Source of the DNA: Oscillospiraceae bacterium
GTDB lineage: Bacteria > Bacillota > Clostridia > Oscillospirales > Oscillospiraceae
DNA length: 6,253 nucleotides
Direction: 5' to 3'
Assembly: GCA_020025615.1 (NCBI GenBank)
Contig: JAHHRT010000081.1
Coordinates: 1 to 6,253, forward strand
Position 1 is the stretch's first letter. Every line of letters begins with the position of its first letter. A model generated the notes under the pieces. The model had not been told where the DNA came from. It saw only the letters and a program-made list of their open reading frames with translations, and made no database searches. A program made the translations under genes and the position numbers. Shown here in pieces: positions 1-5,351 of the stretch.

Positions 1-17
1 TGAACATCCGGGAATAT

Positions 18-57
18 AAAAATCTCCACAGTCTTTTTAAGAACTGTGGAGATTTTT
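18..57 (-). terminator. Rho-independent terminator of the leftward operon, possibly bidirectional
   Basis: Positions 18-32 and 43-57 are perfect reverse complements (15 bp) around a 10-nt loop (33-42). The core TCTCCACAGT/ACTGTGGAGA is flanked by A5 on one side and T5 on the other, so an RNA from either strand ends its stem in a U run. On the minus strand the hairpin starts 6 bp after the stop codon of the thioesterase gene and the U run continues as TTTTTATATT, which is the better terminator direction. The plus-strand reading could stop a convergent gene lying left of the window, but that gene is not visible. Confidence 0.93.
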
Positions 58-63
58 CAGCTG

Positions 64-804
64 TTATTCAAATTGAATCCGAACGGAGAAGACACGTTTA
101 TCTCCATCCGTTTCCTCATTGTGCCGATAGGCATCCACCTGAGCCACGTTCTCCTGAATGAAATCCCAGTGAAGCTCCAATGCCTCGCCCTCTCGGGCTT
201 CGGACAGGTAGCAGATGGTGAACTCCTTCACCGGATGATCATGGTGGAAGGCGCTGGGCAGCAGGTCACTGATCCAGTCCATGCAGCGAGTGTTGTTCAT
301 GTGACCGTTTCTATCCAGGTCGGTAAAGGAAACGGTGCGCTTTCCCAGGTTCCGGCTCTTGGCAGGGACCAGGGAGCTGGGAATGGCAAGCTCGGTGCCC
401 CGGACGGTGCCGGAGAGGACAATGCCGCTCTTTCCCGGGAGAATCATGTTCCGGGTGTTGCAGTCCATGAGGACCCAGAGACTGATGGAGCGGAAGCACT
501 CGTTGCCGTCTTCATCATAGGCGACTACGCTTCTGGGGAAGGCCACCCGGGTGGTGGGCATAGGCCAGGTTTCCAGCCGGATGGTTTCCCCCCGCAGGGG
601 AAGCCGGGTGATCTGCACCCGATGCCGGGAGATGGCCCAGAACAGCTGCTGCTGGGACAGGGTATCATAGTCCACCCGGAGCAGGTCACAGTGGTGGCCT
701 GCGGCCTCCTGGGCAAGCAGGAGGATGGCGGAGGGCTTCATTCTGTCGAAACGATCCACACAGCTGTCATCAATAGGGAAGTTCTGTTCATAAATCGGTT
801 TCAT
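64..804 (-). CDS. Acyl-ACP thioesterase (FatA/FatB-like, double hotdog fold)
   Basis: This 246-residue cytosolic protein should hydrolyse acyl-ACP to free fatty acid and ACP, drawing on the type II fatty acid synthesis pathway. Its length and motifs match bacterial members of the plant FatA/FatB thioesterase family. The N-terminal hotdog (about 1-130) carries the QEAAGHHCDLL helix (32-42). The C-terminal hotdog (about 150-246) carries the family signature DLDRNGHMNN (162-171). D164, N166 and H168, with E202 further on, align by eye with residues proposed as catalytic in plant FatB; the Cys that follows that Glu in plant enzymes is Ala203 here, so a Cys-based mechanism is unlikely. The ATG at 804 has AAGAGG 8 bases upstream, lying within the end of the protease gene, and the gap to that gene is 4 bp. 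It is the last gene of the operon, just before the terminator. Chain-length specificity cannot be read from the sequence. Confidence 0.93.
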   Translation of the reverse strand: MKPIYEQNFPIDDSCVDRFDRMKPSAILLLAQEAAGHHCDLLRVDYDTLSQQQLFWAISRHRVQITRLPLRGETIRLETWPMPTTRVAFPRSVVAYDEDGNECFRSISLWVLMDCNTRNMILPGKSGIVLSGTVRGTELAIPSSLVPAKSRNLGKRTVSFTDLDRNGHMNNTRCMDWISDLLPSAFHHDHPVKEFTICYLSEAREGEALELHWDFIQENVAQVDAYRHNEETDGDKRVFSVRIQFE

Positions 805-808
805 ACGC

Positions 809-2068
809 TTAGCCTCTTGATTCTGTTAATGTTAGCTCTACTGTCAGCTTTTGCCCGCCGCTGTAAACCATGGCGGTCACGGTGTCCCCCACGTTGTAGG
901 TGTAGAGGGCCTGCTCCAAATCCTCGGTGGTGATGATCCGGGTATCATCCACGGCAAGGAGAATGTCACCGGGGGAGATGCCCTTTAACTGGGCCTGACT
1001 GCCGGGGGTCACGCTTGTGATAAACAGCCCGGCGGGCAGACGGTAGTAGTGCTGATAGAAGTTGGAGAGGGTTTCGCCCCGGACCTCCAGGGTGGGGCGT
1101 CCGGAGACATAACCCTGGGCGATGATCTGATCGACAATATCCTTGACGGTGGTGCTGGGAATCGCAAAGCCCAGACCTTCTACGCCGGCGGAGCTGGCGA
1201 AGGTGCCGATCTTCATGGTGTTGATGCCGATGACCTGACCGTAGCAGTTAATCAGCGGGCCGCCGGAGTTTCCGGAGTTCAGGGCGGCGTTGGTCTGAAT
1301 CAGGGTCAGGGTGCGGCCGTTGGCGGTAATGTCCCGGTTAATGGCGGAGACGATGCCGTCGGTCATGGTTCCCCGGAGGTTGATGCCCAGAGGGTCGCCG
1401 ATGGCGGCTACGGTATCTCCCACCCGCAGGGCGGAGGAGTCACCGAATTCTGCTTCCGTGAGGTTGTCGGCCTCAATAAAGAGGACAGCTAAATCCGAAA
1501 TGGGGTCCTGGCCCACCAGATTTGCGGGGAGCACCCGGTTGTCAGTGAGCTGGACGGAGATTGCCTTGGCGTTCTGGACCACATGGCAGTTGGTGACGAT
1601 GTAGCCCCGGTTGGAGACAATGACCCCGGTGCCGGTGGCACTGCTGCCGTGCACCTGACTGCGGATGGAGACCACAGCGGGGATATTCTTTTCGTAGATT
1701 TCCTGGAGGGAGATTCCTCCTTCTTTGGGAATGTTGGAGACGGATTTCGGGGAGCTTTTCAGGGAAATGGTGGCGTCCTGGCAGTAATTCCGCTTTTCCG
1801 GCACCGGCTTCGGAGCCTGGGGAGCGCTGGCCTCCTCGGCGCTGAAGGAGATGGAAAGGGAGTTTTTCTCCTCCTCCTCGTGGTCACTGAGCTCCCGGAA
1901 GAGCCGCACGTTCATAAGCCCCAGCACGGTGATGATGCCGCCCAGAAAGATGACCAGGATCAGCAGCAGGGCCACAAGCCCGGAGTGGGTTTTGGGCGGG
2001 TCCGTCCGTCCGGTGCCATAGGCTCCGTCATCCCAGGGATTTTGGGTTGTTTTTTTGCGTTTGTCCAT
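809..2068 (-). CDS. htrA: HtrA/DegP-like membrane-anchored serine protease with PDZ domain
   Basis: This 419-residue trypsin-like protease (family S1C) probably degrades or refolds misfolded exported proteins on the outer face of the membrane. A charged cytosolic N-terminus is followed by one membrane segment (about 29-52), an acidic and Pro-rich linker (about 60-115), the protease domain (about 120-320) and one C-terminal PDZ domain (about 330-415). The triad is complete: H162 in TNCHVV, D192 in SDLAVL, S268 in GNSGGPL. One PDZ and an N-terminal anchor are typical of Gram-positive HtrA. Cys161 just before the catalytic His, where Ala or Asn is usual, and Cys275 shortly after the catalytic Ser are less common. 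I chose the ATG at 2068 because GAGGTC lies 5 bases upstream of it. A TTG at 2086 would add six residues and overlap the kinase stop as TTGA, but it has no ribosome binding site. The gene follows the kinase by 14 bp, so it is probably co-transcribed with the regulator that may control it. Confidence 0.95.
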   Translation of the reverse strand: MDKRKKTTQNPWDDGAYGTGRTDPPKTHSGLVALLLILVIFLGGIITVLGLMNVRLFRELSDHEEEEKNSLSISFSAEEASAPQAPKPVPEKRNYCQDATISLKSSPKSVSNIPKEGGISLQEIYEKNIPAVVSIRSQVHGSSATGTGVIVSNRGYIVTNCHVVQNAKAISVQLTDNRVLPANLVGQDPISDLAVLFIEADNLTEAEFGDSSALRVGDTVAAIGDPLGINLRGTMTDGIVSAINRDITANGRTLTLIQTNAALNSGNSGGPLINCYGQVIGINTMKIGTFASSAGVEGLGFAIPSTTVKDIVDQIIAQGYVSGRPTLEVRGETLSNFYQHYYRLPAGLFITSVTPGSQAQLKGISPGDILLAVDDTRIITTEDLEQALYTYNVGDTVTAMVYSGGQKLTVELTLTESRG

Positions 2069-2073
2069 AAAAT

Positions 2074-2079
2074 GACCTC
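2074..2079 (-). promoter_or_regulatory. Ribosome binding site that sets the HtrA start
   Basis: On the minus strand GAGGTC precedes the ATG at 2068 by 5 bases (GAGG by 7). The alternative TTG start at 2086 has nothing like a Shine-Dalgarno sequence upstream, so this site decides the start. Confidence 0.7.
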
Positions 2080-2082
2080 GGA

Positions 2083-3507
2083 TCAATTGACCAATGGCAT
2101 GGTAAAGGTAAATTCTGTCTTGCCGTCACGGCTGGTGACGCTGATGTTCTCCTGGTGGCTGCACACGATGGTTTTTACAATGTACAGGCCCAGGCCCCAG
2201 CCGTCCCGGTTCTGGCTCCGGCTCTTATCCAGCTTGTGGAAGCGGTCGAAGACCAAAGGCAGCTCGTCGGGGGGAATGGTCTCCCCCTCGTTGGAGATGG
2301 AGACGTAGGCTTTTCCGCCGCCCTCCCGGATGGTCAGGCCCAAGGTCTTTCCCTCGGGGCAGAACTTTACGGCGTTGTCAATGAGGTTGTAGATCACCTG
2401 CGTGATATAGTCCCGGTTTGCGATGGTGTACACCGGATGGTCAGGCATATTGACATCCACATTGAGGTTCTTGTCGTTGATCTTTTTTTCAAAGGTAATG
2501 AGCACCTGCCCGGCACATTCCTCCAGGTCGAAGTGCATTTTCTTTTCTTCGGGGATGCCCTCCTGGGTTTGCAGCTGGGAGATATCCAGCATACTGCGCA
2601 CCAGGCGGCTCAGGCGCTTTGTCTCATCGGAGACGATTTGCAGATAGTGTTCCCGCTTATTCTCCGGGATGGTGCCGTCCAGAATACCGTCCACATAGCC
2701 GGAAATGGTGGTCATGGGGGTTTTCAGCTCGTGGGATACGTTTGCCACGAACTCCTGGCGCTGGTACTCGCTCTTTTGCAGGGACGAAGCCATGTTGTTG
2801 AAGGCAACCGCCAGATCCTCCACCTCTTCGGAGTAGTCGGATTCCACCTTCACCCGGGCATCCAGATCCCCGTGCCCGAAGGCGGTAGCGGCCCGGGCCA
2901 TATCCCGCAGGGGACGGCTCTCTTTCCGGGCAAAGACCGTGACCACCAGAACGGAGATCAGCACCACGAACAGGGATGCAGCCAGGAAAATGTGGGAGAC
3001 GCGGGTCAGAATCTGGGTGGTGGTTTGGGTAGGGGTGGAGACAATGACAATGCCGGTGATGCCGTTTTCCCCCTGGATGGGGGTGGAGATGACATAGCGG
3101 GAGTCCTTATAAAGGCCCCGAATCACGCCGGTTGCGGTGTCTCCGCCATTTTTCAGAACTTTTTCCAGGTATTCGGTGTTGAGCCGCAAGCCCTGCCACT
3201 CCCGGTCCACCATGGCACCGGAGCACTGAATGACCCGGCCTTCGGTATCACAGATCACCGCATCGCTGCCGGAGATCGTGGCAGCCACATCCAGGTTGAG
3301 CAGAAAGGAGCGGCTGGTGAGGGCATCATCCGCCGCATAGGAAGAGGCCAGGTCCGCGATGAAATGGGCATCGTGCTGAAGATCCCCGATGGTTGTCTGG
3401 GTCAGGTAGTCCTTGACCAGAATCTGGAAGGATGCAAAGAGAATCAAAAGAGACAGGAGCAGGATAGAGGCGGTGGATGAGAAGTTGCGGCTGAATGAGG
3501 TTTTCAT
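2083..3507 (-). CDS. Membrane sensor histidine kinase (HAMP, HisKA, HATPase_c)
   Basis: This 474-residue kinase of the OmpR-partner class should autophosphorylate on His and pass the phosphate to the response regulator encoded just upstream. Order: membrane segment 1 (about 13-33), an extracytoplasmic domain of about 137 residues (34-170), membrane segment 2 (about 172-193), HAMP linker (about 193-246), HisKA with the H-box SHELKTP (phosphorylated H259), and the ATPase domain with N-box (N374, N378), F-box FDRFHKLDKS (420-429) and G2 box DGWGLGLYIVK (435-445). The G1 motif reads SNEGETIPPDE (405-415) in place of the classical DxGxG; I recall similar NEG forms in VanS-type kinases, so it need not be inactive. 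Segments AVICDTEGRVI (83-93) and YVISTPIQGENG (138-149) suggest an extracytoplasmic PAS/Cache-like sensor fold. No cytoplasmic PAS domain is apparent, unlike WalK. The ATG at 3507 is 3 bp after the regulator stop, with GAGG 11 bases upstream. The ligand is unknown. Confidence 0.95.
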   Translation of the reverse strand: MKTSFSRNFSSTASILLLSLLILFASFQILVKDYLTQTTIGDLQHDAHFIADLASSYAADDALTSRSFLLNLDVAATISGSDAVICDTEGRVIQCSGAMVDREWQGLRLNTEYLEKVLKNGGDTATGVIRGLYKDSRYVISTPIQGENGITGIVIVSTPTQTTTQILTRVSHIFLAASLFVVLISVLVVTVFARKESRPLRDMARAATAFGHGDLDARVKVESDYSEEVEDLAVAFNNMASSLQKSEYQRQEFVANVSHELKTPMTTISGYVDGILDGTIPENKREHYLQIVSDETKRLSRLVRSMLDISQLQTQEGIPEEKKMHFDLEECAGQVLITFEKKINDKNLNVDVNMPDHPVYTIANRDYITQVIYNLIDNAVKFCPEGKTLGLTIREGGGKAYVSISNEGETIPPDELPLVFDRFHKLDKSRSQNRDGWGLGLYIVKTIVCSHQENISVTSRDGKTEFTFTMPLVN

Positions 3508-3510
3508 CCT

Positions 3511-4197
3511 TTACAGCACCTCGAACTTATAACCAACTCCCCAGACCGTTTTGAGGCTCCAGTTCTCGCTGACGCCTTCCAGTTTCTCTCTCAGCCGCTT
3601 CACATGGACGTCCACGGTGCGGGAGTCGCCGAAGTAGTCAAAGCCCCAGACTTCGTCCAAAAGCTGATTGCGGGTATAGACCCGGTTGGGAGAGGAGGCC
3701 AGGTAGAACAGCAGCTCCATTTCCTTGGGGGGCGTATCTACCTTTTTGCCGTCCACGGTAAGCTCGAATGCGTCCATATCGATGACCAGCTTGTCAAAGA
3801 CCAGACGGCGGGGCTTCTTTTCGGTGGTCACACCGGTAGAACGGCGGAGGACAGCCTCGATACGGGCCAGTACCTCCTTCATTTCAAAGGGCTTGGTGAT
3901 ATAGTCATCGGCACCGGCCTTAAGGCCGCTGACCTTGTTGTCGGTTTCGCCCTTGGCGGTGAGCATGATGATGGGCACCTGGCTCTCGGTACGGATGGCC
4001 TTGCAGACGGCCCAGCCGTCCATCACAGGCATCATCACATCCAGCAGCACCAGGTCCGGCTTGATGGCCCGGAATTTGGCAAGGCCCTGTCCGCCGTCTC
4101 CGGCGATGGTGACGGCATAGCCCTCTTTTTCCAGATACATCTGCAAAAGCTCTGCGATATTGTGATCGTCCTCTACGATCAAAACAGAAACAGCCAT
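3511..4197 (-). CDS. OmpR/PhoB-family response regulator
   Basis: This 228-residue DNA-binding regulator is the probable partner of the kinase that follows 3 bp later. The receiver domain (about 3-115) has the acidic pocket E9/D10/D11, the phospho-acceptor D53 in LLDVMMP, T80 and K102 in the TKPF motif. The C-terminal winged-helix domain (about 130-226) shows the expected TPPKEMELLFYLA, TRNQLLDEVWG and RTVDVHVKRLREKL stretches, the last being the recognition helix. I chose the ATG at 4197, not the in-frame ATG at 4227, because AGGAGG lies 9 bases upstream of 4197 and conserved receiver sequence begins at once (MAVSVLIVEDD). The longer start would add ten residues and place the ribosome binding site inside the gene. 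PhoB, PhoP, WalR and CssR all share this architecture, so the sequence alone does not fix the regulon. The 11-bp-phased repeats upstream suggest autoregulation. Confidence 0.96.
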   Translation of the reverse strand: MAVSVLIVEDDHNIAELLQMYLEKEGYAVTIAGDGGQGLAKFRAIKPDLVLLDVMMPVMDGWAVCKAIRTESQVPIIMLTAKGETDNKVSGLKAGADDYITKPFEMKEVLARIEAVLRRSTGVTTEKKPRRLVFDKLVIDMDAFELTVDGKKVDTPPKEMELLFYLASSPNRVYTRNQLLDEVWGFDYFGDSRTVDVHVKRLREKLEGVSENWSLKTVWGVGYKFEVL

Positions 4198-4206
4198 AGT
4201 GAAGAT

Positions 4207-4212
4207 CCTCCT
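4207..4212 (-). promoter_or_regulatory. Strong ribosome binding site of the response regulator
   Basis: The minus strand reads AGGAGG followed by nine bases and the ATG at 4197. It is a full anti-16S match and supports the 228-residue form of the regulator over the ATG at 4227. Confidence 0.85.
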
Positions 4213-4233
4213 ATTTCTGGTATCCATGTGAGG

Positions 4234-4278
4234 TTATGTCCCACGGCTCGGATTCTGAAAGCTGCATGGGGGACATAA
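4234..4278 (-). promoter_or_regulatory. Hairpin in the regulator mRNA leader
   Basis: TTATGTCCC at 4234-4242 is perfectly complementary to GGGACATAA at 4270-4278. In the minus-strand RNA the 9-bp stem can grow by three more pairs (A-U, U-G, G-C) beyond a two-base CC bulge, leaving a loop of about 19 nt. No U run follows, so it is not an intrinsic terminator. It ends about 22 bases before the ribosome binding site. It might act on mRNA stability or translation, or be a DNA operator. I match it to no known riboswitch class. Confidence 0.5.
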
Positions 4279-4301
4279 TCGTCTGTTTGGGCTATTACGG
4301 T

Positions 4302-4327
4302 GGAACCCGCCGGGAAAAGGCGATTCC
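4302..4327 (-). promoter_or_regulatory. Second hairpin in the regulator mRNA leader
   Basis: In minus-strand RNA, GGAAUC (4327-4322) pairs with GGUUCC (4307-4302), including one G-U pair. GCC then pairs with GGC after a single bulged G, closing a 7-nt UUUUCCC loop, for nine pairs in total. With the hairpin at 4234-4278 it would make most of the leader structured. No U run follows on either strand. Confidence 0.4.
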
Positions 4328-4332
4328 AAGAG

Positions 4333-4357
4333 ATAATAGCTATATAGTAGTTATTAT
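4333..4357. repeat. AT-rich imperfect dyad overlapping the regulator -10 region
   Basis: ATAATAGCTA (4333-4342) and TAGTTATTAT (4348-4357) are inverted copies with one mismatch that would be a G-U pair in RNA, around a 5-bp centre. The right arm overlaps the TATAAT at 4353-4358, so a protein bound here could block or remodel the promoter. AT-rich sequence makes such dyads easy to find by chance. Confidence 0.35.
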
Positions 4358-4383
4358 AGCGCAAAATGCCAGGTGCGAGTGAA
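4353..4383 (-). promoter_or_regulatory. Candidate promoter of the response regulator operon
   Basis: On the minus strand a perfect -10 TATAAT lies at 4358-4353. The best -35-like hexamer is TTCACT at 4383-4378 with a long 19-bp spacer, matching TTGACA at four of six positions. A good -10 with a poor -35 overlapped by a candidate regulator box is typical of activator-dependent promoters. Transcription would start near 4346, giving a leader of about 150 nt before the ATG at 4197. Confidence 0.5.
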
Positions 4384-4416
4384 CAAATTGTAAAGAGTTC
4401 CACCCCAATTTGTGAA
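4378..4416. promoter_or_regulatory. Candidate WalR/PhoP-type direct-repeat operator between the two operons
   Basis: Plus-strand hexamers AGTGAA (4378-4383), TGTAAA (4389-4394) and TGTGAA (4411-4416) start 11 and 22 bp apart, that is one and two helical turns on the same DNA face. The first pair has an N5 gap, as in the WalR box TGTWAH-N5-TGTWAH; read on the minus strand they are TTCACA, TTTACA and TTCACT, close to the Bacillus PhoP box element TTHACA. An overlapping 8-bp inverted repeat ACAAATTG (4383-4390) / CAATTTGT (4406-4413) is also present. The cluster lies upstream of the regulator -10 and just upstream of the uppP -35, so one bound regulator could act on both operons. Confidence 0.45.
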
Positions 4417-4430
4417 CGGAGAAATTCCCC

Positions 4431-4459
4431 TTGCAAACCTCTGCGTTTGCCTGTATCAT
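4431..4459 (+). promoter_or_regulatory. Sigma-A-type promoter of uppP
   Basis: TTGCAA (4431-4436) and TATCAT (4454-4459) are separated by exactly 17 bp. The hexamers match TTGACA and TATAAT at four and five of six positions. Transcription would start near 4466, about 40 nt before the uppP ATG. This is the best plus-strand promoter I can see in the intergenic region. Confidence 0.7.
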
Positions 4460-4505
4460 AAGGAATGAAAACCAATTGAATAGAATATTCGGATAGGAGA
4501 TTTTT

Positions 4506-5330
4506 ATGGTAGAACTGTTAAAAGCGGTGCTGTTCGGCATTGTGGAGGGCGTCACGGAATGGCTGCCCATTTCCTCCACCGGACACCTCATCCTGCTCAA
4601 TGAATTCATCAATCTGCAAATTTCCGATGCGTTCAAGAGTATGTTTGACGTGGTGATTCAGCTGGGCGCAATCCTCGCCGTCATTGTGCTGTTTTTCCAC
4701 AAGCTGAATCCCTTCTCGCCCAGAAAAGACTCTGCGGAAAAGAAGCAGACCTTGCAGCTGTGGTTCCGGGTGATTGTGGCAATTATCCCCTCTGGCATTG
4801 TGGGCATCCTATTTGACGACTGGATGGACGCCCATCTTCACAACGGCATTGTGGTTTCCATCGCCCTGATCGTCTACGGCGTGGCCTTCCTTCTGGTGGA
4901 GCGGCGGCATCAGGGTCATTACGCAATGGCGCAGGATGTCTACAGCATTGACTACCGCACGGCGGTGATGATCGGTCTTTTCCAGTGTCTCAGCCTGATT
5001 CCCGGAACCTCTCGCTCCGGCTCCACCATTTTGGGAGCCATCCTCATCGGCGTCAGCAGACCCGCCGCCGCGGAGTTCAGCTTCTTCATGGCAATCCCCA
5101 CCATGGTGGGTGCCAGCCTCATTAAGGGGGCCAAGTTCCTGCTGTCCGGGGTAGGTGCCACGGGCCCGGAGATCGGCGTTCTGATTGTGGGCTGTGTGGT
5201 GTCCTTTATTGTGAGCCTTCTGGTGATTAAGGGCCTGATGGAGTATATCCGCAAGCACTCTTTCAGCGCATTCGGTGTATACCGGATTGTGCTGGGCATT
5301 TTGGTTCTTGGCTATTTTATTTTGAAATAA
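4506..5330 (+). CDS. uppP: Undecaprenyl-diphosphate phosphatase (BacA/UppP)
   Basis: This 274-residue membrane enzyme removes one phosphate from undecaprenyl diphosphate, regenerating the lipid carrier for peptidoglycan and other wall polymers; extra copies are known to give bacitracin resistance. Length and motifs fit the BacA family. The first signature EGVTEWLPISSTGH (14-27) carries E14, E18, S24 and H27, matching E17, E21, S27 and H30 of the E. coli enzyme. The second, PGTSRSGST (166-174), carries R170, equivalent to E. coli R174. Hydrophobic segments alternate through the chain, notably about 50-65, 88-105, 114-131, 190-210, 222-243 and 258-273. The ATG at 4506 has AGGAGA 5 bases upstream and a recognisable promoter. 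It starts the rightward operon, divergent from a two-component system, and the aldose epimerase gene follows by 21 bp. All catalytic residues are present. Confidence 0.97.
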   Translation: MVELLKAVLFGIVEGVTEWLPISSTGHLILLNEFINLQISDAFKSMFDVVIQLGAILAVIVLFFHKLNPFSPRKDSAEKKQTLQLWFRVIVAIIPSGIVGILFDDWMDAHLHNGIVVSIALIVYGVAFLLVERRHQGHYAMAQDVYSIDYRTAVMIGLFQCLSLIPGTSRSGSTILGAILIGVSRPAAAEFSFFMAIPTMVGASLIKGAKFLLSGVGATGPEIGVLIVGCVVSFIVSLLVIKGLMEYIRKHSFSAFGVYRIVLGILVLGYFILK

Positions 5331-5339
5331 ATACACAAC

Positions 5340-5344
5340 GGAGG
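5340..5344 (+). promoter_or_regulatory. Ribosome binding site of the epimerase gene
   Basis: GGAGG precedes the ATG at 5352 by 7 bases, inside the 21-bp gap after uppP. The gap has no room for a terminator and promoter, which supports co-transcription. Confidence 0.8.
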
Positions 5345-5351
5345 AATAATC

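Larger units (their letters stand above)
4198..4505. other. Divergent intergenic regulatory region
   Basis: This 308-bp non-coding stretch separates two start codons facing away from each other. It is more AT-rich than its surroundings. From left to right it holds the regulator ribosome binding site, two leader hairpins, an AT-rich dyad, the regulator -10, the 11-bp-phased hexamers, the uppP promoter, a 40-nt uppP leader and the uppP ribosome binding site AGGAGA (4495-4500). I see no convincing small gene or known RNA family in it. Confidence 0.8.

Noticed and set aside
46..933. Plus-strand open frame opposite the thioesterase and the end of the protease gene
   Set aside because: It starts within the terminator stem, crosses two real antisense genes and has no recognisable domain; it is a shadow of their codon usage.
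2155..3480. Long plus-strand open frame (441 codons) opposite the kinase gene
   Set aside because: It lies wholly antisense to a kinase with all family motifs. Its product is Gly/Gln/His/Val-rich without a recognisable domain, as expected from the complement of GC-rich codons.
4198..4227. Ten-residue N-terminal extension of the response regulator from the ATG at 4227
   Set aside because: The strong AGGAGG is placed for the ATG at 4197, and the extension has no counterpart in the receiver fold.
4299..4312. T-box-like string GGTGGAACC followed by CGCC on the plus strand, upstream of uppP
   Set aside because: It resembles the conserved T-box core but has an extra C before the GCG part. No U run follows the overlapping hairpin, the 5' space is only about 100 bp before the divergent gene begins, and uppP is not an amino-acid or tRNA-ligase gene.
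4179..4475. Minus-strand open frame of 98 codons across the divergent region
   Set aside because: It covers both promoters and overlaps the regulator start in another frame. No ribosome binding site or family resemblance supports it.
4483..4490. Palindrome GAATATTC in the uppP leader
   Set aside because: An 8-bp palindrome in AT-rich leader DNA is expected by chance, and no second copy lies nearby.
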